DNA from: Agrobacterium tumefaciens
GTDB taxonomy: Bacteria; Pseudomonadota; Alphaproteobacteria; Rhizobiales; Rhizobiaceae
Length of the DNA stretch: 63,969 nucleotides
NCBI RefSeq assembly: GCF_009649785.1
Contig: NZ_WJOK01000029.1
Span: 1 to 63,969 of the forward strand
Direction: 5' to 3'
Shown here: piece after piece, positions 25,286-35,099 of the stretch
Numbering within the stretch: the first letter of the stretch is position 1
How the letters are laid out: each line of letters starts with the position of its first letter
Position numbers and translations under genes: made by a program
Notes under the pieces: model-generated
What the model was told of the DNA's origin: nothing
Seen by the model: only the letters and a program-made list of their open reading frames with translations
The model's database searches: none

Positions 25286-26484
25286 GAAAGCCAAATATCG
25301 GCAGCCACCATGGGGCCGGCCTTTCGGGCAGGCTGGCCTTACTGTTTGCAATCGCCGGCGGGATTGCCGTGGGAAATCTCTACTGGGCACAGCCGCTCCT
25401 GAGTGAGATCGCAGCGGCACTCCAGGTATCGGCTGGGACCGTAGGCCTGCTGGTCACCTTGACCCAGATTGGCTACGCGGTCGGCGTGCTCCTGATCGTC
25501 CCTCTCGGCGACATGCTGCAGCGACGTGCCCTGATACCGGGCGTCATGGCCTGCTCTGCCGTGGCACTTCTCGGTGGCGCCTTGTCGCCAGGCTTTGTGG
25601 CACTTGCGACTTCACTTGCTACCGTTGGCATGACCACCGTGGCCGGGCAGCTTCTGACACCGCTCGCCGGAGATCTCGCGACACCTGAGGAACGAGGCAA
25701 GGTCGTAGGTACGATAGTCTCAGGCCTTTTGGCGGGGATCCTCTTGTCCAGGACTGTCAGTGGCGTTCTTGCCGACGCCTTCAACTGGCGTGTTGTCTAT
25801 GCGGTCGCCGCGATGTGCACGCTGCTGATGGCGACCGTGCTCCGGTTTATCATACCCATTGAACCACCACGGCCCCGTCTTGCCTACCGCACGCTTATTC
25901 TGTCAGTCTTTCAGATCGTGGCGAAATACCGCAAGGTCCAGATCACCCTTTTGATTGGCGCCATGGCGTTTTCGGTTTTCACACTCTTCTGGACCGGGCT
26001 GACGTTTCTGCTGAGCGCTCCGCCCTATTCCTACACGGTCTCCCAGATCGGTCTCGTAGGCCTTGTCGGCCTTGTCGGCGCACTTGCAGCGCGGCGCGTT
26101 GGCAAGTTTCACGATCGTGGCTGGTCGATAGCCGCCTCCGGTCTCGCACTTTGTCTTGCGGCCGCATCTCTACTGATCGCCATCGCAGGTGCCGACTCAA
26201 TCCTCATGGTTCTTCTTGCCGTTCTTTTACTGGACGTAGCGATCCAGGCCGTGAACGTGCTAAACCAGTCACGCATTCTGTCGGTGGACCCCGCTTCCCG
26301 AAGCAGGCTCAACACCGCCTTCGTTGCCTCCAACTTCGTGGGCGGAGCCATTGGATCTGCCTTGGCTGGCGTGGTTTGGTCGTGGGGCGGATGGACGGCA
26401 CTTATGACGTGTGGTGTGTCGATAACGCTGTCGGCGCTGGCTTTCTGGCTTTTCGGACGGAACTGGCTGGGAACCAATTGTTAA
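25276..26484 (+). CDS. MFS exporter, drug/metabolite efflux type
   Basis: 402 residues with about twelve membrane helices. Signature segments of the YgaY/DHA-like branch are YWAQPLLSEIAAALQVS, GYAVGVLLIVPLGDMLQRR (MFS motif A between helices 2 and 3) and TPEERGKVVGTIVSGLLAGI. Inner-membrane proton-driven exporter; substrate unknown. It is preceded by the overlapping 60-residue gene and the shared dyad promoter, so it is probably co-regulated with the molybdenum hydroxylase and ene-reductase. A 9-bp-stem hairpin follows. Confidence 0.87.
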   Translation: MQLRKPNIGSHHGAGLSGRLALLFAIAGGIAVGNLYWAQPLLSEIAAALQVSAGTVGLLVTLTQIGYAVGVLLIVPLGDMLQRRALIPGVMACSAVALLGGALSPGFVALATSLATVGMTTVAGQLLTPLAGDLATPEERGKVVGTIVSGLLAGILLSRTVSGVLADAFNWRVVYAVAAMCTLLMATVLRFIIPIEPPRPRLAYRTLILSVFQIVAKYRKVQITLLIGAMAFSVFTLFWTGLTFLLSAPPYSYTVSQIGLVGLVGLVGALAARRVGKFHDRGWSIAASGLALCLAAASLLIAIAGADSILMVLLAVLLLDVAIQAVNVLNQSRILSVDPASRSRLNTAFVASNFVGGAIGSALAGVVWSWGGWTALMTCGVSITLSALAFWLFGRNWLGTNC

Positions 26485-26536
26485 GACGCGCAAGCGGGTC
26501 GCGCATCCAAGCGCCCTTGAGGCAGTAGTTCCCATC

Positions 26537-26561
26537 GAGCTCGGGCCACGGTCCCGAGCTC
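26537..26561. terminator. Hairpin between convergent MFS and SDR genes
   Basis: GAGCTCGGG pairs perfectly with CCCGAGCTC around a 7-base loop. It lies between the ends of two convergent genes and could act as a terminator in both directions, although there is no long U-tract. Confidence 0.55.
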
Positions 26562-26653
26562 TTCGCCAAAGCTTGCCAGTAATCCTAAACCGAGTTGGCG
26601 GGACCACCTCAGAACGTTGAGCGGGTCCCCTATAGTCAACCGCTCGAGGCATG

Positions 26654-27493
26654 TCAGTCGTGCTGGTCAAACGCCAGAGAGCTGGACAGCTCCTTGTGAG
26701 CATTGATCTGCTGCTGGACCAAAGCAAGCTTCTGTTCGACCATCCCCACCGCATCGGCGCCGGCAATAAACCGACGGGGTAGCTCAGGCAGGTTGACCAA
26801 CTTAACCAAGGCCTGTGCAAGCTTGGCGGGGTTGCCAGGCTGCTGTCCGTTTGCGGACGTCCAGCCTGCAATATTCTGGGCTCGTCGTTCAGCATAGTCG
26901 GCCACAACTGAGTCAGCGTAATGCGTGGAATCTTCGCTCAGCAACTCAGTACGGAAGAACCCTGGATTGACGATCATCGTCTCTATACCGAACGGCGCTA
27001 CTTCCGGCTGCAGCGACTCGATCCATCCATCCAATGCGAACTTTGCGGCGGCGTAGGCGCTGCAGAATTCAAAGCCGACGAGGCTTGCCGTCGACGAGAT
27101 CGAAACGATCTTGCCGGCGCCCTGGCGCCGCATAACCGGCAGCACGGCGCGGGTGACGTTCATGGGGCCGATCAGACCGCTTGCGAGCTGCAGTTCGATT
27201 TGCTCAGGCGTCAGATCTTCGAAGTAACCAGCGTAGAAGCTTGCGGCATTGTTCACCAGCACGTCGATACGTCCAAACCGCTCGATCGCTGCGTTGACGG
27301 CAGCAATGGCATCGGCCGACTTCGTCACATCAAGCGTGGTCACTAACAGATTTTCCGATGGCCCGATCGCCTTGGCGACCCGCTCCCGTCTACGGCCTGT
27401 GGCGACCAGCATGTCGCCGGACGCCAGAACCGCCCTGGCAAAGTCGAGGCCCATCCCGCGACCGGCGCCTGTAATCATCCAAACTTTACTCAT
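26654..27493 (-). CDS. Short-chain dehydrogenase/reductase
   Basis: 279 residues from ATG 27493 (MSKVWMITGAGRGMG); AGGAAAA precedes it, so the ATG 15 bases further upstream is less likely. TGAGRGMG binds NAD(P), NNAASFYAG is the NNAG strand, and the catalytic Ser-Tyr-Lys set is in SISSTASLVGFEFCSAYAAAK. The C-terminal part is of the classical oxidoreductase type with about 280 residues. It follows the old yellow enzyme gene by 69 bases on the same strand and probably shares its regulated promoter. Confidence 0.85.
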   Translation of the reverse strand: MSKVWMITGAGRGMGLDFARAVLASGDMLVATGRRRERVAKAIGPSENLLVTTLDVTKSADAIAAVNAAIERFGRIDVLVNNAASFYAGYFEDLTPEQIELQLASGLIGPMNVTRAVLPVMRRQGAGKIVSISSTASLVGFEFCSAYAAAKFALDGWIESLQPEVAPFGIETMIVNPGFFRTELLSEDSTHYADSVVADYAERRAQNIAGWTSANGQQPGNPAKLAQALVKLVNLPELPRRFIAGADAVGMVEQKLALVQQQINAHKELSSSLAFDQHD

Positions 27494-27562
27494 CAATGTT
27501 TTCCTCATGTTGGGTATCCCCGCGCCGGCTGTAAATCGAGCTCGTGCGGAATTTTGAACAAG

Positions 27563-28723
27563 TTAGGCAGTTGCCTTCCGTGGCTCTTCAGTGCGGTCGT
27601 CAATTACCTTGAACCAGCCCTTTGCCGCCTGAATGACGCCCCACAGCTTGCCCGGGATTTCGATTTCCGGGACCCTGGACATTCTGACTTCAATCTCGAT
27701 GTGTTTTTCGTCGCCGTTTTCGGACAACTCGACCCAGTTTGGGTTGATGACCAGCCCCTGCCCGACCGCGACGAGCGACAGGCCGAGATCGAGCGCACGT
27801 CTTGCCTGGTCAGGTGTCCTGATCTGCCCGGCTGCAATGACCGGAACCCTTCCCGCAACGAATTTAGCGATCAGCTCTGCGATTGTGTGATCGTCGCCGC
27901 TATCAATTGGTTTGGCTTCGAGGATATTGCTCAGCGACGCGTGGATATAGTCGACACCTGCATCGACAAGTCGGTCTATCAGGCCGTAGGCGTCGTCGAT
28001 TCTCAGACCGCCTTCGTCCGGTTCCTCTGGAGAAATGCGGTATCCCACAAGGAAGGGGCGGTCTGCGAACTCAGCGATAACCCTTTTGACCTCGTTCACG
28101 ACGGCAATCGGAAAGCGCATACGATTTTCGCGAGAGCCACCCCACTGGTCGTCTCGCTGATTATAGGCCGGCGAGAAGAAGTTCTGAAGCAGGAAGCCGT
28201 GAGCACCGTGAAGTTCGATCCCGTCAAAGCCCGCTTCGATGGCGCGGCGTGTTGCTGCGCCGAAAGCGGAAATCACGTCGAGGATTTCCTCTTGCCTCAG
28301 GGGTCGCGGTACCGTGCCAGCAGCGTTGAAAGGGCCGGCGGCCACCGGGACAGAACTTGCGCTGACGATATCCTCAGCGGCGACGACGCTGGCCTCTGCC
28401 TTGTTGCCGGCATGGAATATCTGAAGCACCGCGGGCGCTCCTCCGCTTTTGGCGGCATTTGCAAGGCGGCTGAGACTTGGTGTGAATTTGTCGTCATAGG
28501 ACGCGAATTCACCAGTGAAGCCGATACCGTTGGCTGAAACATGCGTGCAGCCTGTCAGCACCAGGCCAACGCCCTGTGCTCTGCGCCGATAATAGCTGAT
28601 CTCCTCATCGGAAACAGTTCCGTCGTCGTTGCCCGACCATGTCGTCATAGGGGCCATGATGACACGATTTCGGAGAGTAAGTCCGTTTGAAAAGGTGAAT
28701 GGTTCGAATAGGAGATTATTCAT
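27563..28723 (-). CDS. Old yellow enzyme-family NADH:flavin oxidoreductase
   Basis: 386 residues from ATG 28723 (MNNLLFEPFTFSNGLTLRNR). FMN-binding TIM barrel: VIMAPMTTWSGNDDG at the N-terminus, YYRRRAQGVGLVLTGCT, GFDGIELHGAHGFLLQNFFS with substrate-binding HGAH, and NQRDDQWGGSRENRMRFP. The C-terminal AVGQGLVINPNW positions the phosphate. OYE proteins reduce activated C=C bonds, nitroesters or quinones. The shared dyad promoter lies 91-109 bases upstream. Its likely partner is the downstream SDR. Confidence 0.9.
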   Translation of the reverse strand: MNNLLFEPFTFSNGLTLRNRVIMAPMTTWSGNDDGTVSDEEISYYRRRAQGVGLVLTGCTHVSANGIGFTGEFASYDDKFTPSLSRLANAAKSGGAPAVLQIFHAGNKAEASVVAAEDIVSASSVPVAAGPFNAAGTVPRPLRQEEILDVISAFGAATRRAIEAGFDGIELHGAHGFLLQNFFSPAYNQRDDQWGGSRENRMRFPIAVVNEVKRVIAEFADRPFLVGYRISPEEPDEGGLRIDDAYGLIDRLVDAGVDYIHASLSNILEAKPIDSGDDHTIAELIAKFVAGRVPVIAAGQIRTPDQARRALDLGLSLVAVGQGLVINPNWVELSENGDEKHIEIEVRMSRVPEIEIPGKLWGVIQAAKGWFKVIDDRTEEPRKATA

Positions 28724-28813
28724 GACATGCGGTCTTTCTAGCGGGTGAGGATGTTGTAAGCACACATAGCAACAAACCCGGTGGTAGATTATTCTGTATA
28801 ATTTGCATGGAGT

Positions 28814-28832
28814 TAGAAACGCGGTTTCTAAA
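28814..28832 (-). promoter_or_regulatory. Shared regulatory dyad, site 5 (old yellow enzyme)
   Basis: In gene sense TTAGAAACCGCGTTTCTAA, the most symmetrical copy, followed by CTCCATGCA and AATAAT (28788-28793) 20 bases after the dyad. Confidence 0.75.
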
Positions 28833-28965
28833 TGCTGCTACGGCAGTTGAATGAGGGAATCCTTCGGTTGCTCAGCGTGCACCCACGAATGGTGGTTAAA
28901 TGGAAGCAGCAGCGGACAAACACTATGAGGACGATGGAGTAGAGGCCCTGCGGAAAGATGCCTGT

Positions 28966-29636
28966 CTAGCGTTTATGAGCGCTGTCACAATCTGAGCATC
29001 GGCCGAGCCCATTTATCTGGCGACGGGTCTCGCGCACGAACGCGTCTAGATCCATCTGATAGGTCATTCGGCCACGGATAATGAACATGTGCCCGCCAAA
29101 TTCGCCACCCTGACGCCTCACCAGATCGGCGAATTCGTCGATATACTTCTGGTCGAACTTGCTGTTGAGCGAGTTGAACAGCACCACCCTCTTTCCGGAA
29201 AGATTGTTTCGTTGAACGAACTCCCATACTGGCGGCGCGGGGCTATAGAGCCAGATGGGAGACCCTACGTAAATCGTCGAATACCGTGACAGATCGATTG
29301 CGCTAGGCGTGATTGAAGCTTCATGCCGTCGAGCATCCCGCAGGGCGTTGATCCAGCCCCAAAATCCAATTTGTAAGACTCCGCCACCAGTTCGACCGTG
29401 ACCGCGTTTTTGGCGCGGGCGATTTCCATGGCCATGATCTCGGTATTACCCGACCTCGAGAAATAGGCCACCAACGCCTGTTGACCTGCAGATCCGGAAT
29501 AATTGTCCGAAACATATCGCTCGTTACGGGAATGCTGCAGAAAATCTATGACGACAACCGAGATCACGTTAACTACCTTGGCAACCGCGACGACGGCCAC
29601 GATGGTGAGAATGACCGGTTTGAGCTTGAACATCAT
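28966..29636 (-). pseudogene. Membrane-anchored flavodoxin, frameshifted
   Basis: From ATG 29636 (GGAG 6 bases upstream) the frame gives a membrane helix (LKPVILTIVAVVAVAKVVN) and the flavodoxin FMN-phosphate loop ALVAYFSRSGNTEIMAMEIA, then runs out at a TAG. The rest of a flavodoxin continues in another frame: INALRDARRHEAS, YSTIYVGSPIWLYSPAPPVW, GKRVVLFNSLNS and so on to the stop at 28966. The switch is at a G-run (GGGG at 29357-29360 on the plus strand CCCC). One missing base explains it. Either a recent inactivating mutation or a homopolymer sequencing error. Confidence 0.82.
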
Positions 29637-29798
29637 GGCCAACTCCGACCGCTTGAAATGACGTTATCGGAAAGGCGAGTATCGCAAGTGCAGCAGGCTC
29701 GACTGCCAACAAAGCTGCTCAATGAGAGTGTCGTGGTTCACCAGACAAATATGTATTCCGACCGATGGTATCACCGGCCGGAGCGATCTCCTGTCAGA

Positions 29799-30977
<1,179 letters not shown>

Positions 30978-31062
30978 TCAGGCAGTTTTCACGAAGGTAT
31001 CACTGGCAAACCTATATGATTAGACGCTATTGATGTCTTGTTCTTATAACTGAGAGATATGA

Positions 31063-31968
31063 ATGGCGCGACAGACTGTTGATGACCTGATCGCTTTCCT
31101 GACAGTCGCTAGGGAGAAGAACTTCACGCGAGCTGCTGCACAGATGGGTGTATCCCAGCCCGCGTTGAGCAAAACCATCAGGGATCTGGAACAAAGACTT
31201 GGTGTTCGGTTGCTGACACGAACCACGCGTAGTGTATCGACGACGGAGGCTGGCCAACGCCTACTCGACACTATCGGCCCACATTTTGACGGCATCAATG
31301 CCGGGCTTGCCGCGTTAGGCGAACTTCGAGATCGCCCCGCAGGCCATTTAAGGATCACCTCTGTAGAACACGCCTCCCAGACTATCCTTGTTCCAGCATT
31401 GGCTAAGCTGCTACCAAAGTTTCCGGAGATCACTGTTGAAATCATCGACGACTACGGCCTCTCCGATATTGTTACGGAGCGCTTCGACATGGGTATTCGT
31501 CTTGGTGAGCAAGTCGCCCAGGATATGATCGCAGTTCGCATCGGGCCGGATTACGGCCGGGCAGTGGTTGGTTCGCCAGCCTATTTTGACAGAAACCCAA
31601 TCCCGCTCACACCACATGATCTCGCTGGCCATGCTTGCATCGGGCTTCGGTTGCCGACATCGGGAGGGCTGTGGTCCTGGCCATTCGCAAAGGACGGACA
31701 CGAACTAAAGGTCCGGCCCCAGGGTCAGGCAGTCATTAATACCATTGCCCGCACACTCGAAATGACACTCGCGGACGCAGGCCTCGCATATCTGCCCGAG
31801 GACGTTGTTGTAACGCACATTGCGAGCGGTCAGTTGATCAGGGTGCTTGCCGACTGGTCGCCGCTGGCTTCTGGATATCACCTCTATTACCCGAGCCGTC
31901 GACAACCAACACCCGCTTTCTCGCTGATCCTGAATGCATTTCGTTACTCAGGACCGAATATCCGGTAG
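31063..31968 (+). CDS. LysR-family transcriptional regulator
   Basis: 301 residues (MARQTVDDLIAFLTVAREKN). The HTH contains FTRAAAQMGVSQPALSKTIR and is followed by LEQRLGVRLLTRTTRSVSTT. The effector domain ends SGYHLYYPSRRQPTPAFSLI. It is paralogous to the LysR protein at 13368-14261. Divergent from the exported aldo/keto reductase gene, which is the likely target; this arrangement is common for AKR genes in proteobacteria. Confidence 0.88.
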   Translation: MARQTVDDLIAFLTVAREKNFTRAAAQMGVSQPALSKTIRDLEQRLGVRLLTRTTRSVSTTEAGQRLLDTIGPHFDGINAGLAALGELRDRPAGHLRITSVEHASQTILVPALAKLLPKFPEITVEIIDDYGLSDIVTERFDMGIRLGEQVAQDMIAVRIGPDYGRAVVGSPAYFDRNPIPLTPHDLAGHACIGLRLPTSGGLWSWPFAKDGHELKVRPQGQAVINTIARTLEMTLADAGLAYLPEDVVVTHIASGQLIRVLADWSPLASGYHLYYPSRRQPTPAFSLILNAFRYSGPNIR

Positions 31969-32321
31969 CTGCAGCCCAGCTGTCATTTTACTTCGACTGC
32001 TCGTCTAGAACATATTCCGGCGCGCTTGAGACCGCGAATGCGCTTGTGTTATTGAGCTACACAAGACTGCACAAGCCCGTGGCAAGCTGCCGGGCAATTA
32101 GGGACTTCACGAGGAGAACAGAAGCGATCAAAGCGGCATTGAAGAGGCGAGACAAACTCTATCTCGACGACCTGATCGCGTCTGCTCAAACGTGGCTACC
32201 GATGGTACGGCCGCTTAATTGAGACATGGGGCCGTCGGCTAAAGTCGAGAGACCGCAATTTGCCCGAAGTGGGCATTCCGCAGAAGGTTTTTGGCATTCA
32301 AACGAGAGGACGCATCCTGCC
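31969..32321. other. Gap with an unidentified short frame
   Basis: No recognisable gene. A plus-strand frame of 59 codons runs from a GTG at 32044 to a TGA at 32223 and ends KLYLDDLIASAQTWLPMVRP. No ribosome-binding site precedes it and I recognise no family, so it may be the tail of a lost gene. Confidence 0.3.
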
Positions 32322-33227
32322 ATGAGTGTTCCACTGCGACAGCTGGCGCCAAATCAGATATGTCAGATCTGGATCCACGATACAGCGACCGGAGACAATC
32401 GGTTGCTTTACGAAACGGAAGAACTCCTCTTGGAGGCTCCGAACTGGAACCTAAATGGTGATACCCTCATCCTGAATGGGGATGGGCATTTGTGGCGTCT
32501 TCCCGTGTCGTCGCCCCACCTTGAACTCTTACCCCTAAGTGGCCTTCCCCGTGTGAACAACGACCATGTGCTCGATCCGGATGGCGAACACATCTTTGTT
32601 TCGACTTATGACGACTGGCAAATCTATAGGGCACCTTTGAATGGCGGCGAAGCTGTGAAGATCTCCGGCCGGGAGGGTCCTGAAAACCTGCTTCATTTCT
32701 TGCACGGCGTTTCGCCCGAGGGGCGGCAACTTGCGTTCGTAGGTGTTAAGGCTCAACTCATTGATGGACGGCTTTCGTTTCAGTCGGCAGAGATTTGCAC
32801 ACTCGGAGTCAATGGCAAGGGGTTTCAGCAGATCACGTCAGGCGGCGTTCCAACGGATGGTCCGGAGTACAGTCCGGATGGAGCATGGCTCTATTTCAAC
32901 ACCGAGGCTTTCTCGGGCCATGCCCAAATCGCCAGAATGCGTGTAGACGGAACTCAAACCGAGCGGCTGACCGAAGACGAGTCTGTCGACTGGTTTCCTC
33001 ATATCTCCCCGGACGACCAGAAAGCGGTATACCTTGCCTATCCTCCTGGTACGCGGGGCCACCCAGCCGATCTTTGGGTTGAATTGAAGTTAGTTGAGAA
33101 CGATCAATGGTCTAAAGCCAAAACCGTTGCCCGTCTTTTCGGAGGGCAAGGGACGATCAACGTCAACAGTTGGTCTCCGGACAGCAAACGTTTTGCGTTC
33201 GTTGCCTATCCTATCAATGCCTCGTGA
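32322..33227 (+). CDS. TolB-like beta-propeller protein
   Basis: 301 residues from ATG 32322, with GAGAGGA upstream. It contains repeated WD40-like PD40 units: APNWNLNGDTLILNGDGHLW, GVSPEGRQLAFVG, GPEYSPDGAWLYFNTEAFSG, WFPHISPDDQKAVYLAYPPG and SWSPDSKRFAFVAYP. No signal peptide, so unlike TolB it is cytoplasmic. Similar stand-alone proteins occur in many soil bacteria with unknown function. The next gene starts 14 bases after its stop. Confidence 0.82.
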   Translation: MSVPLRQLAPNQICQIWIHDTATGDNRLLYETEELLLEAPNWNLNGDTLILNGDGHLWRLPVSSPHLELLPLSGLPRVNNDHVLDPDGEHIFVSTYDDWQIYRAPLNGGEAVKISGREGPENLLHFLHGVSPEGRQLAFVGVKAQLIDGRLSFQSAEICTLGVNGKGFQQITSGGVPTDGPEYSPDGAWLYFNTEAFSGHAQIARMRVDGTQTERLTEDESVDWFPHISPDDQKAVYLAYPPGTRGHPADLWVELKLVENDQWSKAKTVARLFGGQGTINVNSWSPDSKRFAFVAYPINAS

Positions 33228-33241
33228 ATGGATGATTTTTG

Positions 33242-33697
33242 ATGACCTACACCTTGGAGAGTCTCGCTACCGAACAACAAGAGCTTCAGCTCGAAAGGTT
33301 CGACTACGATTTTGCATGGGCTCTCGGACAAGAAATTCACGCACGGGCAAGCGCTGAAAATGCGCCTGTCGCAATCGAAATCAGTCACAGTCTATCCCCG
33401 GTGTTCACGACGCTGCTGCCCGGCGCAACGATAGACAATCTCGACTGGACCGCGCGCAAACGGGCCGTTGCGCATCGTTTTCACAAGAGCTCGCTTGCGG
33501 TCCGCCTTGAGGCGGAGGCAGGGGGCTACGATTTCAACAAACGTTTTCGCTTACCAACGGACAAGTTTGTAGCTAGCGGTGGTGGCTTTCCACTTATAAT
33601 ACGCGGCGGCACTCTTATAGGAACCGCCTGTGTCAGTGGCTTGCCAGATACTGATGATCATCGATTGATTGTCGAAGCTCTACGGGCCGTTGCGTAG
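33242..33697 (+). CDS. UPF0303 (HbpS/GlcG-like) family protein
   Basis: 151 residues from ATG 33242. It has the features of the UPF0303/YBR137W family: an N-terminal helix, ALGQEIHARASAENAPVAIE, FHKSSLAVRLEAEAGG and GGGFPLIIRGGTLIGTACVS near the C-terminus, the GlcG/HbpS fold. Some members bind or degrade heme, but function is not settled. Close spacing suggests co-transcription with the TolB-like gene. Confidence 0.8.
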   Translation: MTYTLESLATEQQELQLERFDYDFAWALGQEIHARASAENAPVAIEISHSLSPVFTTLLPGATIDNLDWTARKRAVAHRFHKSSLAVRLEAEAGGYDFNKRFRLPTDKFVASGGGFPLIIRGGTLIGTACVSGLPDTDDHRLIVEALRAVA

Positions 33698-34384
33698 AAG
33701 CTTATCTCACTTGAATCGGTTACCCAAGCGGTAGGGCAGTTCCTTCTACGGAGCGATTTTTCGAATATTATCGCGGTCAATATCACCTTCTTCGCCTTGA
33801 TGGGTATCGAACCAACGGCCAATAGGTAAGAGGCGAACTCTCTCGACGACTTATGTCACCAACCGCGTTCAATTCCGCCAGATCGAAAACATTAGAGTCC
33901 CGCCAAGACCAACGGGTGGATTTCTTTTTCCGTAGTTAAAGAGCCCAGCAGCGAAGCTAATGTACCTTACCGAGAGCGGGTCCCGTCTGCTGCAGCGCCG
34001 CGTCAGGATCTTCTTCGGATTGCTCGCGCAGTTTACGATTAACTGGGCGCTGGTCCTTGAACCGACGACGTAATGCCCCCCTCGATACAGCGGCACCATG
34101 TATCTATCTCGCCGTGCGCTCGGGCTGAAGGTTGTTGAGTGACGGTGACCTTAGGGAGATAGTGGGGGTCCATACGGCCACGTGGAAGATGCGTTGGCTG
34201 ACGGCACGTGACCCGCATAAGAAGCAGGCGACACCGTATGAAATACGACATGACCTTTGGTGCTTTGGCAAAGGCACCGATATACCGCTGACCTTTTTTC
34301 TTTCGGCTTCGTGCCCGCAGGGAAACCACTCCCGCAAATTTGAACGATCAACGTCTCCGCACTTGCGTCATCGATTTACGTGTT
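33698..34384. other. Long gap before tetR without a recognisable gene
   Basis: About 690 bases. Open frames on both strands are short and show no family signature. It separates typical chromosomal genes from the TetR-controlled cassette and may be the left margin of an acquired segment, but no inverted repeats or integrase remnants were found in it. Confidence 0.4.
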
Positions 34385-34402
34385 ATATGATGATCATCAT
34401 GC
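34385..34402. promoter_or_regulatory. TetR operator, site A (tetR gene)
   Basis: ATATGATGATCATCATGC, an 18-base near-palindrome centred on TGATCA. It overlaps the assigned tetR start codon (34399), and its sister copy lies upstream of the MDR gene. TTTACG four bases before it aligns with the TTGACA four bases before site B. Confidence 0.65.
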
Positions 34403-34992
34403 GAAACTCAACAAACAATTCCCGAGCCGCCGCAAAGGAGGCTTCCCACAAACGGATCGTACAGGCTGCGGCACGCGCCATCCGCCGCAGTGGCTTTGAC
34501 GGTACGGGTGTGGCAGACATCATGAAAGAGGCTGGCTTGACGCATGGTGCGTTCTACGCCCACTTCGACTCGCGAGAGGCCATGCTGGCCAAGGCGGCAG
34601 AGCAAGCTGGCGCCGAGTCAAACGCTGCTGGCGCCCTTGCCCTCTCCTCAGCGTGTTCAAAAGGAGCTTTCCAGGCATTGGTACAAGCCTACATCTCCAA
34701 GGAGCATCTCATGAGCATTGAGACGGGATGCCCCGTGGCCGCACTTGGTTCCGAGATGCACCGTCAAGCGCCTGAGGTGCGCCGGGTGACCACGCGCGGT
34801 ATCAAGGAAATGATCGATCAGGTCGCGCGCCAGCTACCGGACTGGGGGCAGCCAAACGCCCATGAGCGCGCTTTGGTGACGGTCGCTACCATGGTGGGCA
34901 CGCTAATCTTGGCTCGCGCGGTCGATGACGCCGCCCTGTCGGAATCTTTGTGCAGTGCGGCATTGAAGCGTCTTGACTCCTCAGGGTCTTGA
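34399..34992 (+). CDS. TetR/AcrR-family repressor
   Basis: 197 residues from MRNSTNNSRAAAKEASH. HTH: KRIVQAAARAIRRSGFDGTG, then VADIMKEAGLTHGAFYAHF, where THGAFYAHFDSREAM is typical of the AcuR/YxaF-like branch. The C-terminal part contains ETGCPVAALGSEMHRQAPEV. No good ribosome-binding site precedes the ATG, and the operator overlaps it, so either the mRNA is nearly leaderless or the real start is different. It is followed by three oxidoreductase genes it probably represses through site B. Confidence 0.87.
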   Translation: MRNSTNNSRAAAKEASHKRIVQAAARAIRRSGFDGTGVADIMKEAGLTHGAFYAHFDSREAMLAKAAEQAGAESNAAGALALSSACSKGAFQALVQAYISKEHLMSIETGCPVAALGSEMHRQAPEVRRVTTRGIKEMIDQVARQLPDWGQPNAHERALVTVATMVGTLILARAVDDAALSESLCSAALKRLDSSGS

Positions 34993-35010
34993 TTGGCCGC
35001 CTCATTTTTT

Positions 35011-35039
35011 TTGACATTACATATGACGACCATCATATC
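35011..35039 (+). promoter_or_regulatory. Promoter with TetR operator, site B (MDR-SDR-OYE operon)
   Basis: A consensus -35 TTGACA at 35011-35016 is followed by the near-palindrome ATATGACGACCATCATAT (35021-35038), which also covers a weak -10 region. The dyad fits the consensus ATATGAYGRYCRTCATAT shared with site A. A repressor bound here would block RNA polymerase. Confidence 0.72.
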
Positions 35040-35099
35040 AAGAGCCCCGTCAACTGCCACTGGTTGTGGTCCTCAATCTGGCACTACTGAGGAAAATCT

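Noticed and set aside
32044..32223. 59-codon frame as a real gene
   Set aside because: GTG start without ribosome-binding site and no recognisable family; kept only as a note on the gap.
34433..34440. Strong AAAGGAGG inside the tetR frame as an internal ribosome-binding site
   Set aside because: No start codon lies at a suitable distance downstream; it is part of the coding sequence.
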